Shown here: positions 17,520 through 24,683 of the stretch, piece after piece | Numbering within the stretch: position 1 is the stretch's first letter | How the letters are laid out: every line of letters begins with the position of its first letter | Source: Lachnospiraceae bacterium | Lineage (GTDB): Bacteria > Bacillota > Clostridia > Lachnospirales > Lachnospiraceae | Direction of reading: 5' to 3' | DNA length: 64,000 nucleotides | NCBI GenBank assembly: GCA_014804795.1 | Contig: JAAUZC010000009.1 | Span: forward strand, 89,511-153,510 | Position numbers and translations under genes: made by a program | Notes under the pieces: generated by a model | Databases searched by the model: none | The model's input: only the letters and a program-made list of their open reading frames with translations | Told to the model about the DNA's origin: nothing

Positions 17520-18062
17520 ATGGGCAGACCGACAACTAAAGCAGACTTATTAACCGCAGCAACGACAAACTATGAAAAGTTAAACGTTCTTATTTCGGGA
17601 TTGACCGAAAAAGAACTGATGACACCTTTGGATTTCTCGAATGATGAAAAAAAGAAGGAAGCACATTGGAACAGAGATAAAAATCTTCGTGATATTTTAA
17701 TTCATCTCTATGAATGGCATCAACTTTTGCTCGACTGGGTACGATCCAATCAAAACGGTGACGAAAAACCGTTCATTCCTCTGCCCTATAACTGGAAAAC
17801 CTATGGAAAGCTGAATGTGGTATTCTGGAATAAGCACCAAAATACATCCTTAGATGAAGCAAAGAATATGCTTCAAAAATCCCATACCGAAGTTTTGAAA
17901 TTGGCGGAAACCTTTTCTGATGAACAACTGTTTTCCAAAGGAATTTATAAATGGGTCGGCGGAAGCGTTTTGGGATCCTATTTTGTCAGCGTTACATCAA
18001 GCCATTATGATTGGGCTATCAAAAAACTGAAAGCACATAAGAAAAATTGTGCACAAAAATGA
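17520..18062 (+). CDS. ClbS/DfsB-family four-helix protein
   Basis: 180 residues from ATG 17520 (MGRPTTKADLL), AAAGGA upstream. Matches the ClbS/DfsB (DUF1706) family: GRPTTKADLL at the N-terminus, RNLxDILxHLYEWHxxLLxW with metal- or activity-related His/Trp, PLPYNWKTYGKLN, and a C-terminal TSSHYDWAIKKLK. ClbS itself protects colibactin producers by hydrolysing the genotoxin's cyclopropane warhead. Most family members have unknown substrates, and no colibactin genes are present here, so protection against an external compound is only a hypothesis. Confidence 0.82.
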   Translation: MGRPTTKADLLTAATTNYEKLNVLISGLTEKELMTPLDFSNDEKKKEAHWNRDKNLRDILIHLYEWHQLLLDWVRSNQNGDEKPFIPLPYNWKTYGKLNVVFWNKHQNTSLDEAKNMLQKSHTEVLKLAETFSDEQLFSKGIYKWVGGSVLGSYFVSVTSSHYDWAIKKLKAHKKNCAQK

Positions 18063-18096
18063 TAAAACGGGCAGCTCCTGCCCGCTTTATCATTTT
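18061..18096. terminator. Bidirectional terminator
   Basis: Stem GATAAAACGGGCA / TGCCCGCTTTATC with loop GCTCC-like, A-run on the left and T-run on the right. It serves the ClbS-like gene (plus) and spoVAC (minus), and marks the edge of the island. Confidence 0.85.
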
Positions 18097-18101
18097 TGCT
18101 C

Positions 18102-18563
18102 CTATAAAATACCCATCATAGAGCCTGCCCAGTAAATAAGTCCCAATACCCAGCTTACAAAAATGCCATACAAAATAACCGGTCCCGCGATCGTAAAAAT
18201 CTTACACCCGATACCATAAACCTGTCCCTCTTTCTGGTATTCTATTGCTGCCGAAGAAACCGAATTGGCAAAACCGGTAATCGGCACCAATGCGCCGGCT
18301 CCGCCAAATTTTACAAGCTTCTGATACAGGTTAAAACCTGTCAAAACAGCGCTGGCAAGCACCAGCAGCATCGCACACCAGCTTCCTGCCGTGTCCTTGT
18401 CCAACCCGTATTTTTGCTGCCCTACATTTAAAATAACCTGTCCGATCACACAGATGATACCTCCCACCAAAAAGGCTTTTGCCATCTGGAGTGCCAGATT
18501 ATTTTTCGGTGTGACCGTCTTCACATATTCCGCATATTCCTGCTTTTTTTGCTCTGTTACCAT
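18102..18563 (-). CDS. spoVAC: Stage V sporulation protein SpoVAC
   Basis: 153 residues, start at 18563 (MVTEQKK) with GGAGG upstream. Four hydrophobic segments and the conserved GGAGALVPITGFANSVSSAA block. SpoVAC forms the mechanosensitive-type channel part of the Ca-DPA transporter in the inner spore membrane. A hairpin element lies immediately before its ribosome binding site, and a strong terminator follows, so the spoVAABC transcript ends here. Confidence 0.94.
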   Translation of the reverse strand: MVTEQKKQEYAEYVKTVTPKNNLALQMAKAFLVGGIICVIGQVILNVGQQKYGLDKDTAGSWCAMLLVLASAVLTGFNLYQKLVKFGGAGALVPITGFANSVSSAAIEYQKEGQVYGIGCKIFTIAGPVILYGIFVSWVLGLIYWAGSMMGIL

Positions 18564-18583
18564 AAATCCTCCAATTTAGTTCC

Positions 18584-18672
18584 GCATCTGTTCTTCCAGT
18601 ACACTTTAGCGGAAAACGATTTCCTGCTTCTTCGCATCAGTAAATCGTTTTGTGCACTGTTCGAACAGATGC
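18584..18672 (-). repeat. Hairpin element, copy 4 (before spoVAC)
   Basis: Outer arms GCATCTGTTC (18584-18593) and GAACAGATGC (18663-18672), perfect 10 bp. Second stem CAGTGCAC with GTGTACTG, third stem AAAACGATTT with AAATCGTTTT, perfect 10 bp. The clearest full-length copy; it lies in the spoVAB-spoVAC intercistronic gap. Confidence 0.88.
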
Positions 18673-18680
18673 TGTTTTCC

Positions 18681-18760
18681 AGTTCCACTTTCGCGTCTGT
18701 AAATCGTCTTGTGCACCGGCCGGGCTCATGCTGTTTTTTTGATTCCAGTTCCGCATTTAC
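18681..18760 (-). repeat. Hairpin element fragments after spoVAB
   Basis: A partial copy keeps the CGTCTGTAAATCGTCTTGTGC core and one outer arm (CCGGGCTCATGC, ending 18731) but has lost the opposite arm. Then comes a GTTCCGCAT boundary fragment that overlaps the spoVAB stop codon (18757). The remains suggest repeated insertion or recombination at this gap. Confidence 0.65.
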
Positions 18761-19272
18761 CCGGGATATATTCCCCCCTGCCAGAAATAGTATAAGCTTC
18801 CAAGCAACTTCCCTATCGCTACTGCAAGCACCGCAATGCCAAGCCCATGCCGATAGGATATCCTTCTGGCAAAAATCGGAATGCTGTTCAACATCTCCGC
18901 AATGGCGAGTGCAAGACAGCCCACAAACATTCCTATAAACAGACCTGCAACGGCAAGAAATATTTCTCCCCCGATATCAATCACCTGCAGAAAAGAAAGC
19001 CCGCCCTCTATACCACTTTGGGAAATCCACTGCCGTATCAGCACTCCCGTATGGCTGAGCACCGGAACGATCCCAAAAAACGTCCCCAAGACAGCACCGG
19101 CCGTAATACATCCTTCATATAAAAATATCTTTTTTGCCGTATGGGTTTTCCCCACAAACCGCGGTGTCAGCCCCACTGCCAACAGCACCGTAAAAATGCC
19201 CGCCGAAACCAAAAAACCTGACGAAACACCATAGACTGCCAGAAATACTTTAGCCCCACTACTTTGTATCAC
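18757..19272 (-). CDS. spoVAB: Stage V sporulation protein SpoVAB
   Basis: 171 residues, GTG start at 19272 overlapping the spoVAA stop by 14 nt. Membrane protein with about five hydrophobic segments (FLVSAGIFTVLLAVGL, GAVLGTFFGIVPVL, IFLAVAGLFIGMFVGCLALAIAEMLN, GLGIAVLAVAIGKLLGSLYYF). The ALAIAEMLNSIPIFARR block is typical. Longer than the ~140 residues of the Bacillus protein. Part of the spoVA channel complex in the inner spore membrane. Confidence 0.9.
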   Translation of the reverse strand: MIQSSGAKVFLAVYGVSSGFLVSAGIFTVLLAVGLTPRFVGKTHTAKKIFLYEGCITAGAVLGTFFGIVPVLSHTGVLIRQWISQSGIEGGLSFLQVIDIGGEIFLAVAGLFIGMFVGCLALAIAEMLNSIPIFARRISYRHGLGIAVLAVAIGKLLGSLYYFWQGGIYPG

Positions 19273-19888
19273 TTTCCAGTTCCTCCCTGTTCGCAGTCTT
19301 GATCAATGCCTTCTCCACATCTTCCTCATAGATGGACATCTCCACTTCTATCGGTGTGGGATCTTTCGTTATGCGCCTTCCTCCGATGTGATTAAAGAAA
19401 ATAATGATTCCTGCCGCCAGCCCGATACTGTAACTGATCTCCAGAATCGTAAAACCGCTCGACGTCTCCCCCATCACAAGCTCATAATACTTTGCAAAGA
19501 CGTCCACAATGCCGATATCATTGTGAAAAGCCATAATGGTAAAAGAGGCTCCGAAAAAACAGACAAGGCTGACAAGCAGTATCTTGATCACCTCCACCGC
19601 CCCTTTCTTTTTCTCCACATAGACACGCTCTGCGATCATATCCGGTTCCCCGATGCTTTCCACCTCTACCCCTGAAACCGTCTCCTTGACCAGCTTGATC
19701 ACCTCTGTCATGCTGATAAAAAACCGCTTCCGCTCATTCTCATGAAATGTATGCAGTTTGATTGCTTTCACTTTGGCAAGAATCGTCTTATCCTCACAGT
19801 ACAGACTGGCAATATCTTTCAGAAAAACCTCGTCAACCTGCATCTCCGTATTTCTCTCCGCCTTAATATAAACCGTTGTCTGCGCCAT
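19259..19888 (-). CDS. spoVAA: Stage V sporulation protein SpoVAA
   Basis: 209 residues. Soluble N-terminal domain (VYIKAERNTEM, VFLKDIASLYC) and two hydrophobic segments near residues 100-120 and 150-170 (VIKILLVSLVCFFGASFTIMAF; GLAAGIIIFFNHIGG). FHNDIGIVDVF is characteristic. First gene of the spoVAABC transcript, with GGAG at the ribosome binding site and a sigma-G type promoter 23-52 bases upstream. Confidence 0.92.
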   Translation of the reverse strand: MAQTTVYIKAERNTEMQVDEVFLKDIASLYCEDKTILAKVKAIKLHTFHENERKRFFISMTEVIKLVKETVSGVEVESIGEPDMIAERVYVEKKKGAVEVIKILLVSLVCFFGASFTIMAFHNDIGIVDVFAKYYELVMGETSSGFTILEISYSIGLAAGIIIFFNHIGGRRITKDPTPIEVEMSIYEEDVEKALIKTANREELESDTK

Positions 19889-19910
19889 AACCCCAACTCC
19901 TTTTCCCGCT

Positions 19911-19940
19911 TATTATGCGCAGGCTATCCATTTTTATACA
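19911..19940 (-). promoter_or_regulatory. Sigma-G/sigma-F type promoter of spoVAABC
   Basis: Minus strand TGTATA (19935-19940), 17 nt, CATAATA (19911-19917), matching TGNATA and CATNNTA. It lies in the 93 bp gap between sigF and spoVAA. The spoVA operon is a known sigma-G target in Bacillus. Confidence 0.72.
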
Positions 19941-19981
19941 CTGTGAAAATTGCACACACTTTCTATGTTAAGACTATAAAT

Positions 19982-20701
19982 TTACAGCAGCGCTTTCTCC
20001 CGCATTCCGCGCAATATCCTCTTCTCCAACCTGCTCACCTGCACCTGACTGATGCCAAGCTTCGCCGCCACATCCGTCTGTGTCTTTCCCTGAAAATACC
20101 GCAGCATGATCAGCTCTTTTTCCTCACTGTCCAGTTCTGAGAGAAGCTGTCCGAGCAGCATATGATTTAACAGCTTCTCCTTCTCATTGCTCTTGCTCGC
20201 AATCTGATCCGCCAGATAGATCTCATTACCGTCGCTCTGATAGATGGATCGGTAAATAGATTCCACTTCCGCACCGGCATCCATCGCCATCACCACTTCC
20301 TCAACTGACAGTCCTGTCATTTTAGCGACGTCCTGCAGCGTCGGCTCTCTTCCGTTTTCATGCTGGAACTGCTCTCTTGCCCTCGTGATCTTCCATCCGT
20401 TTTCCTTCAGGCTCCTGCTCACTTTCACCATACCGTCATCCCGCAAAAAACGCTTGATCTCGCCCGATATCATTGGAACAGCGTAGGTGGAAAACTTCAC
20501 ATCATACTCAAGATCAAACTTGTCGATGGCCTTCATCAGCCCGATGCAGCCGATCTGAAACAGATCTTCCGTCTCCACCCCCCTGTTTAAAAAGCGCTTT
20601 ACGATATGGTGCACCAGTCCCAGATTTTTCTCTATCAGTACCTCTCTCGCTTCCTTATCTCCTGCATGGGATTTTTCGATCAGCACTGACATTTCTTCCA
20701 T
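19982..20701 (-). CDS. sigF: Forespore RNA polymerase sigma factor SigF
   Basis: 239 residues. Sigma-70 family, first forespore-specific sigma factor. Region 2 shows HHIVKRFLNRG, EDLFQIGCIGLMKAIDKFD and FSTYAVPMISGEIKRFLRDDG; the C-terminal region 4 helix-turn-helix ends TQTDVAAKLGISQVQVSRLEKRIL. Starts 2 nt after spoIIAB stops. It is held inactive by SpoIIAB and released by SpoIIAA. Confidence 0.97.
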   Translation of the reverse strand: MEEMSVLIEKSHAGDKEAREVLIEKNLGLVHHIVKRFLNRGVETEDLFQIGCIGLMKAIDKFDLEYDVKFSTYAVPMISGEIKRFLRDDGMVKVSRSLKENGWKITRAREQFQHENGREPTLQDVAKMTGLSVEEVVMAMDAGAEVESIYRSIYQSDGNEIYLADQIASKSNEKEKLLNHMLLGQLLSELDSEEKELIMLRYFQGKTQTDVAAKLGISQVQVSRLEKRILRGMREKALL

Positions 20702-20703
20702 GG

Positions 20704-21237
20704 CTACTCATCTTCCTTTAACCATGGTGCGCTGCCCAACTTCTTTTCCATCACGATCTTACATCCTCTGCCCGGCGCGGAAAGCACCTGCATATCATCC
20801 ATAAAGGCTTCCATAAAAGCAAATCCCATGCCGGAGCGCTCCAGTTCCGGTCTTGTTGTAAATAGCGGTTCCAACGCCTGTTCCACATTGTCTATCCCCC
20901 TACCGTCGTCCTCTATTTCCAGAAATAACACATCACCCACAATCCGGCAGTACATCCGCACCTTTCCGCTGTTTATGTGCCGCGGACACTGCATGTGTCC
21001 GGGCATATAGCCCTGCACATTGCCATATCCATGGATAATAGCGTTTGTCACCGCTTCCGATACCGCCGTTTTCACATCCGCCATCTCTTCCATCGTCGGG
21101 TTCAATGGCGCAATAAATGCGGAAACCGCCATTCTTGCAAACCCCTCGTTATAAGAAATGGCATCGAACTCCATTTGCAGTTCATTGTCATATCCCTTAC
21201 TTATCTTTTTCTCTTTCTGTTCCATTTTAGTGACCAT
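20704..21237 (-). CDS. spoIIAB: Anti-sigma-F factor SpoIIAB
   Basis: 177 residues if translated from ATG 21237, or 173 from the ATG at 21225; neither has a clearly better ribosome binding site. GHKL kinase fold: SEAVTNAIIHGYG (N box), EDDGRGIDN (G1), RSGMGFAFMEAFMD (G2). It binds SigF and phosphorylates SpoIIAA. A full hairpin element occupies the 113 bp gap after spoIIAA, which is unusual because these cistrons are normally tightly packed. Confidence 0.95.
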   Translation of the reverse strand: MVTKMEQKEKKISKGYDNELQMEFDAISYNEGFARMAVSAFIAPLNPTMEEMADVKTAVSEAVTNAIIHGYGNVQGYMPGHMQCPRHINSGKVRMYCRIVGDVLFLEIEDDGRGIDNVEQALEPLFTTRPELERSGMGFAFMEAFMDDMQVLSAPGRGCKIVMEKKLGSAPWLKEDE

Positions 21238-21259
21238 ACCCTTTCTTATTAATAATTCC

Positions 21260-21348
21260 GCATAAGCCTATCAGCGCACGATACCCAAAGACAGATTTCC
21301 AGCCGCATTGCGTCTGTAAATCGTCTTGTGCGCTTCTTAGGCTTATGC
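21260..21348 (-). repeat. Hairpin element, copy 5 (between spoIIAA and spoIIAB)
   Basis: Outer arms GCATAAGCCTA (21260-21270) and TAGGCTTATGC (21338-21348) are perfect over 11 bp. Second stem AGCGCAC with GTGCGCT is perfect over 7 bp. The right edge ends 3 bp from the spoIIAA stop codon. Confidence 0.87.
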
Positions 21349-21350
21349 TG

Positions 21351-21659
21351 TCATTCCATAATCTCCATAATTCTCGACAATCCCGATATGTAAAGTATTC
21401 TCTTAATCTGCCTGTCTGCATGGATTGCAAAAACACGCCCTCCCAGACAGGCAATCTTCTTATACCGTCCCATAATGATCCCTACTCCGGAACTGTCCAT
21501 GAACTTTGTGTCCTCAAAATCAAACACAATGCCCTGAATCCTGTCGCGCATCAGGAAGGAATCCGCCCTCCTGCTGATCGCGCCAGACTGATGATGATCG
21601 ACCTCCTCCGGCATTTTTACCATCAAATAATTGTCAATTACCTGAAAATCCGCCTCCAT
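21351..21659 (-). CDS. spoIIAA: Anti-anti-sigma factor SpoIIAA
   Basis: 102 residues, STAS domain. The phosphorylated Ser lies in FMDSSGVGIIMGRYK, as in Bacillus SpoIIAA. GGGG upstream of the ATG. First gene of the spoIIA operon; dephosphorylated SpoIIAA frees SigF from SpoIIAB. I looked for a sigma-H promoter between the TPR-gene terminator and this gene and found no properly spaced match. Confidence 0.95.
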   Translation of the reverse strand: MEADFQVIDNYLMVKMPEEVDHHQSGAISRRADSFLMRDRIQGIVFDFEDTKFMDSSGVGIIMGRYKKIACLGGRVFAIHADRQIKRILYISGLSRIMEIME

Positions 21660-21729
21660 AAATAAAATTCCCCTTTCTTAAACAACGGTCAGCACGTTCC
21701 CCGCACTTCCCTTATGTTAATATATTCAC

Positions 21730-21758
21730 AAAAAAAGGATACCTAAATAAAGGTATCC
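21730..21758 (-). terminator. Terminator before the TPR-gene operon end / spoIIA start
   Basis: GGATACCT / AGGTATCC (21737-21744, 21751-21758) with an eight-base-type A-run on the plus strand at 21730-21736, i.e. a U-run in minus-strand RNA. It ends transcription of the TPR gene just before spoIIAA. Confidence 0.85.
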
Positions 21759-21784
21759 TCTTTTGTATACTATAAAATATTCGC

Positions 21785-23212
21785 TTACTGCATACTGTTG
21801 ATCTCTTCTAAATAACTCGCACTGCGTCTGGCCTTCTCCGTCCCCGCATAATTATCGACCACAATCTGATAATAGACGGCCGCTTTTTCATACTCTTCAT
21901 TCCGATAATACGCATTGGCAAGATTATAAACAACATCCGCATTCTCCGGATTATAGATATAAGCCTTTTCCAGATTCCTGACCGCATCCGCATAAACTTC
22001 CTGCCTGTAGGCCGTCATACCATCATCATAATAAGTCTGTGCCACTCTCGGTCCCACTGCTGTAAGCAGACTCTGATACACCGCCTGAAACGATTCCGAA
22101 GTTTCCGCAAGCGTCACTTCATTCTGAATACTTTCCAGATACGCCGCAACCTGTTCCACATCCTCCGGATTTTGCAGATAGCCGTTCACCGCAGTCAACA
22201 TATTATCCATCGTCTGAATCGTGCCGTCCGTCCCTACATAGGCCTCCATCTCCGTATACAGATCGTTGTTTTCTCTTTTCAGCGTGTCAAGCTTCTGCTG
22301 CAGATCATTGGTCGTCGCCGACTCTGCCGCTAACTGCTCACTGACAGTTTTTAACTGCTCACTGACACTGTCTCTGACCGCCTGAATCCTTGCCGGCAAA
22401 ATTAAAAATACCGTCGCGGCCACACCGATCGCCAGTCCGATCAGCAGATAAAGAATCGCGGAAAAGCTGACGCCCTTCGGTTCTTTCATATCAATAGGCT
22501 GAATGATCGTCTCATTCCCGCTCTGATAACGTAAAACCTCCCCACGTGCTTCTTTTTTCTTCTTTTTCGGTGCCCTGGCCTCCTCCGCCTCCTCCGGATG
22601 CAGCATTGCGTTTACTTCTTTTAAGTAACGCTTTGTCGTCGTATTTCCCGTATCAATCTGCTCGCAGCGAAGAAGCTCTCTCTCAGCTCTCTGCCAGTCC
22701 TCCGCATCAATATAAAGAAGCGCTAAAAGCTGATGCGCCCTGACATATTTCGGATTCAGGGAAAGCACCTTTTTCAGCTGTATGATCGCCAGATCTTTGG
22801 AATCCTGATGGCAGTAAAGCAACGCCTGGTTATATTTTTTTATCGTCTTATTGATCGTATCAAGCCTGGTCGGATTGCTCTGCACCACATTGATATAATC
22901 ATCCGCAATATTCTTTTTGGGCCGCAGATTCTTACTGATGACCCACTCACTGAGTGCCGCCACCACTTCTCCCGTCTCAAAATAGACAAGCCCCAACAGG
23001 TTTCTGGCCTCCACATTATTTTTATTAAACTTAAGGCACTGGCGCAGACTCTGAATCGCACCCGTCAAATCTCTGACGCCCGCTCTCTCCAGACCTTCGT
23101 TATAAAAATTGTTGGATATTTTTAAGACTTTCTTATATACAGAAACGTCCACGCCGCAGTTTGTGCAGAAGTCATGTTCTGACAAAGTACAGCCGCAATT
23201 ATAACATATCAT
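21785..23212 (-). CDS. Zinc-ribbon, membrane-spanning TPR protein
   Basis: 475 residues. An N-terminal zinc ribbon (CYNCGCTLSEHDFCTNCG), TPR-like helices over about residues 35-205 (EARNLLGLVYFETGEVVAALSEW, VRAHQLLALLYIDAEDWQRAE), a Lys/Glu-rich stretch, one membrane segment near 250-272, a coiled coil near 275-325, and an extracellular C-terminal pair of TPRs. Probably a scaffold that links the cytoplasm to the cell surface. No catalytic motif. Last gene of the valS-folC-small ORF-TPR run. Confidence 0.8.
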   Translation of the reverse strand: MICYNCGCTLSEHDFCTNCGVDVSVYKKVLKISNNFYNEGLERAGVRDLTGAIQSLRQCLKFNKNNVEARNLLGLVYFETGEVVAALSEWVISKNLRPKKNIADDYINVVQSNPTRLDTINKTIKKYNQALLYCHQDSKDLAIIQLKKVLSLNPKYVRAHQLLALLYIDAEDWQRAERELLRCEQIDTGNTTTKRYLKEVNAMLHPEEAEEARAPKKKKKEARGEVLRYQSGNETIIQPIDMKEPKGVSFSAILYLLIGLAIGVAATVFLILPARIQAVRDSVSEQLKTVSEQLAAESATTNDLQQKLDTLKRENNDLYTEMEAYVGTDGTIQTMDNMLTAVNGYLQNPEDVEQVAAYLESIQNEVTLAETSESFQAVYQSLLTAVGPRVAQTYYDDGMTAYRQEVYADAVRNLEKAYIYNPENADVVYNLANAYYRNEEYEKAAVYYQIVVDNYAGTEKARRSASYLEEINSMQ

Positions 23213-23233
23213 CCGATAAGCTCCCGTTTGTTC

Positions 23234-23392
23234 TTATTCTTCCGCTTCCTCTTCAAACCCTCTGTACTCTTTTACCACTTTTACTACCAGATCCGCCATA
23301 TCCGTCATATCCTGATTATAGATTGCATCCTCTGCGTCCTCCACTTCCAGACTCGGATGAAATTTTTTCAATTCTTCTTCAAAATTGATCAT
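23234..23392 (-). CDS. Small acidic protein, 52 residues
   Basis: Starts [18 protein letters not shown] and overlaps the folC end by 14 nt; GGAG lies 8 nt before the ATG, and it ends 21 nt before the TPR gene. Very acidic (clusters of Glu/Asp), no membrane segment, no domain I recognise. Its tight fit between two coexpressed genes and its own ribosome binding site argue for a real gene. Confidence 0.6.
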   Translation of the reverse strand: MINFEEELKKFHPSLEVEDAEDAIYNQDMTDMADLVVKVVKEYRGFEEEAEE

Positions 23393-24683
23393 GTTCTTTA
23401 CTCCCTTGTTCTTCTGCCAGAGATTTTACCTGACCTGTTAAATACAAAGAGCCTGTTATATAAACTTTTTTACCTTCTGCCCGCTCCCGCAGGCAATATG
23501 CAAAAGCTTCTTTCACTTCTTTTATGACAAGTACATTCATCCCGCCGAAAAATGCCGTAAGTTCCTCCGCCTTTGCCGCTCTGTCACTTTCTATTTCCGT
23601 GACAACAATTTTCTCAAATAACCCGGCATCCGCGATCTGCTTTATCATCTCCTTTAAAGCCTTCTCCGCCAGAGAAGAATATAAAAGAACCCGGCCGCCT
23701 TCCGAACCATCCGCCCGAACACTCTCTAAAAATGCCGCTATCCCGTCTATATTATGGGCGCCGTCCGCAAAGACCCCCGGCAGCATCTCTTCCATCCGTC
23801 CTTCCCAGTGCATTTTCGAAAGCCCCGCATACAGTTCTTTTTCGGAAATTTTTACGATTCCGCACTCCTTAAGCACTGCAAGCGCTTTTATGCAAAGTGC
23901 CGCATTTTCCTGTTGGTAAAGGGCGGTTGTGGAAAGATGAAACATACTATATTTATAATACCCAGAGTAATAAGAAAAATCAATGCCTTTCTCATGATAA
24001 TTTTTCAGACATATTTCCTCCGGTTTTACCGAAAAAGCCCCAGTTTTCGCCTTTTTCGCACTTTTTTCCATCACTTCGGTGACTGTTTTATTGTTCGCAA
24101 AATAGACAAGAGGTATACCTTTTTTGACAATTCCCGCTTTTTGTCCTGCAATTTCCGCCAAAGTTTCCCCCAGATGTTCTGTATGGTCAAGTCCGATCTT
24201 TGTAATTACACTGATACACGGCGTTTCAAAAGAATTTGTGGCATCAAGTCTGCCGCCCAGCCCTGTTTCCAATATGATAAAATCCGGCTGCTTTTTCTCA
24301 AAATACAGCATCGCCATAAAATAAAGATATTCAAAGTAACTCGGGTGGTAATTTTTGCTGCACTCTGCCTTCACCCGCGCAAAGACTTCCGCAAAATCTT
24401 CCTCGGAGATCAGCTCCCGATTCAACCGGATCCTTTCCCGTATATCCACAAGATGCGGGGAGGTAAATAGTCCCACACTATAGCCTGCTTCCATAAGCAC
24501 AGACTGCAAATAGGCACAAACGGAACCTTTTCCGTTCGTACCTGCCACATGGATCACTTTGCTGTCCTTACAGGGATACGAAAACTTTTTGTAAAACGCT
24601 TTCGTATCCTGCATTGTATTTTTTTTCACAAACTTCGGAATACTGCCGATATATTGTTCCGCTTCCAGAAAGGCCTGCATCAT
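23379..24683 (-). CDS. folC: Folylpolyglutamate / dihydrofolate synthase
   Basis: 434 residues. Mur-ligase superfamily; adds glutamates to folates using ATP. Seen: [14 protein letters not shown] (P-loop), [42 protein letters not shown], and DGAHN in the C-terminal domain. ATGA overlap with the valS stop (4 nt) indicates cotranscription and coupled translation. Confidence 0.93.
   Translation of the reverse strand: MMQAFLEAEQYIGSIPKFVKKNTMQDTKAFYKKFSYPCKDSKVIHVAGTNGKGSVCAYLQSVLMEAGYSVGLFTSPHLVDIRERIRLNRELISEEDFAEVFARVKAECSKNYHPSYFEYLYFMAMLYFEKKQPDFIILETGLGGRLDATNSFETPCISVITKIGLDHTEHLGETLAEIAGQKAGIVKKGIPLVYFANNKTVTEVMEKSAKKAKTGAFSVKPEEICLKNYHEKGIDFSYYSGYYKYSMFHLSTTALYQQENAALCIKALAVLKECGIVKISEKELYAGLSKMHWEGRMEEMLPGVFADGAHNIDGIAAFLESVRADGSEGGRVLLYSSLAEKALKEMIKQIADAGLFEKIVVTEIESDRAAKAEELTAFFGGMNVLVIKEVKEAFAYCLRERAEGKKVYITGSLYLTGQVKSLAEEQGSKEHDQF

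Noticed and set aside
21660-21785. Sigma-H promoter for spoIIA
   Set aside because: AGGA-like and GAAT-like pieces exist, but spacing is 8 or 23 instead of 11-12 nt.
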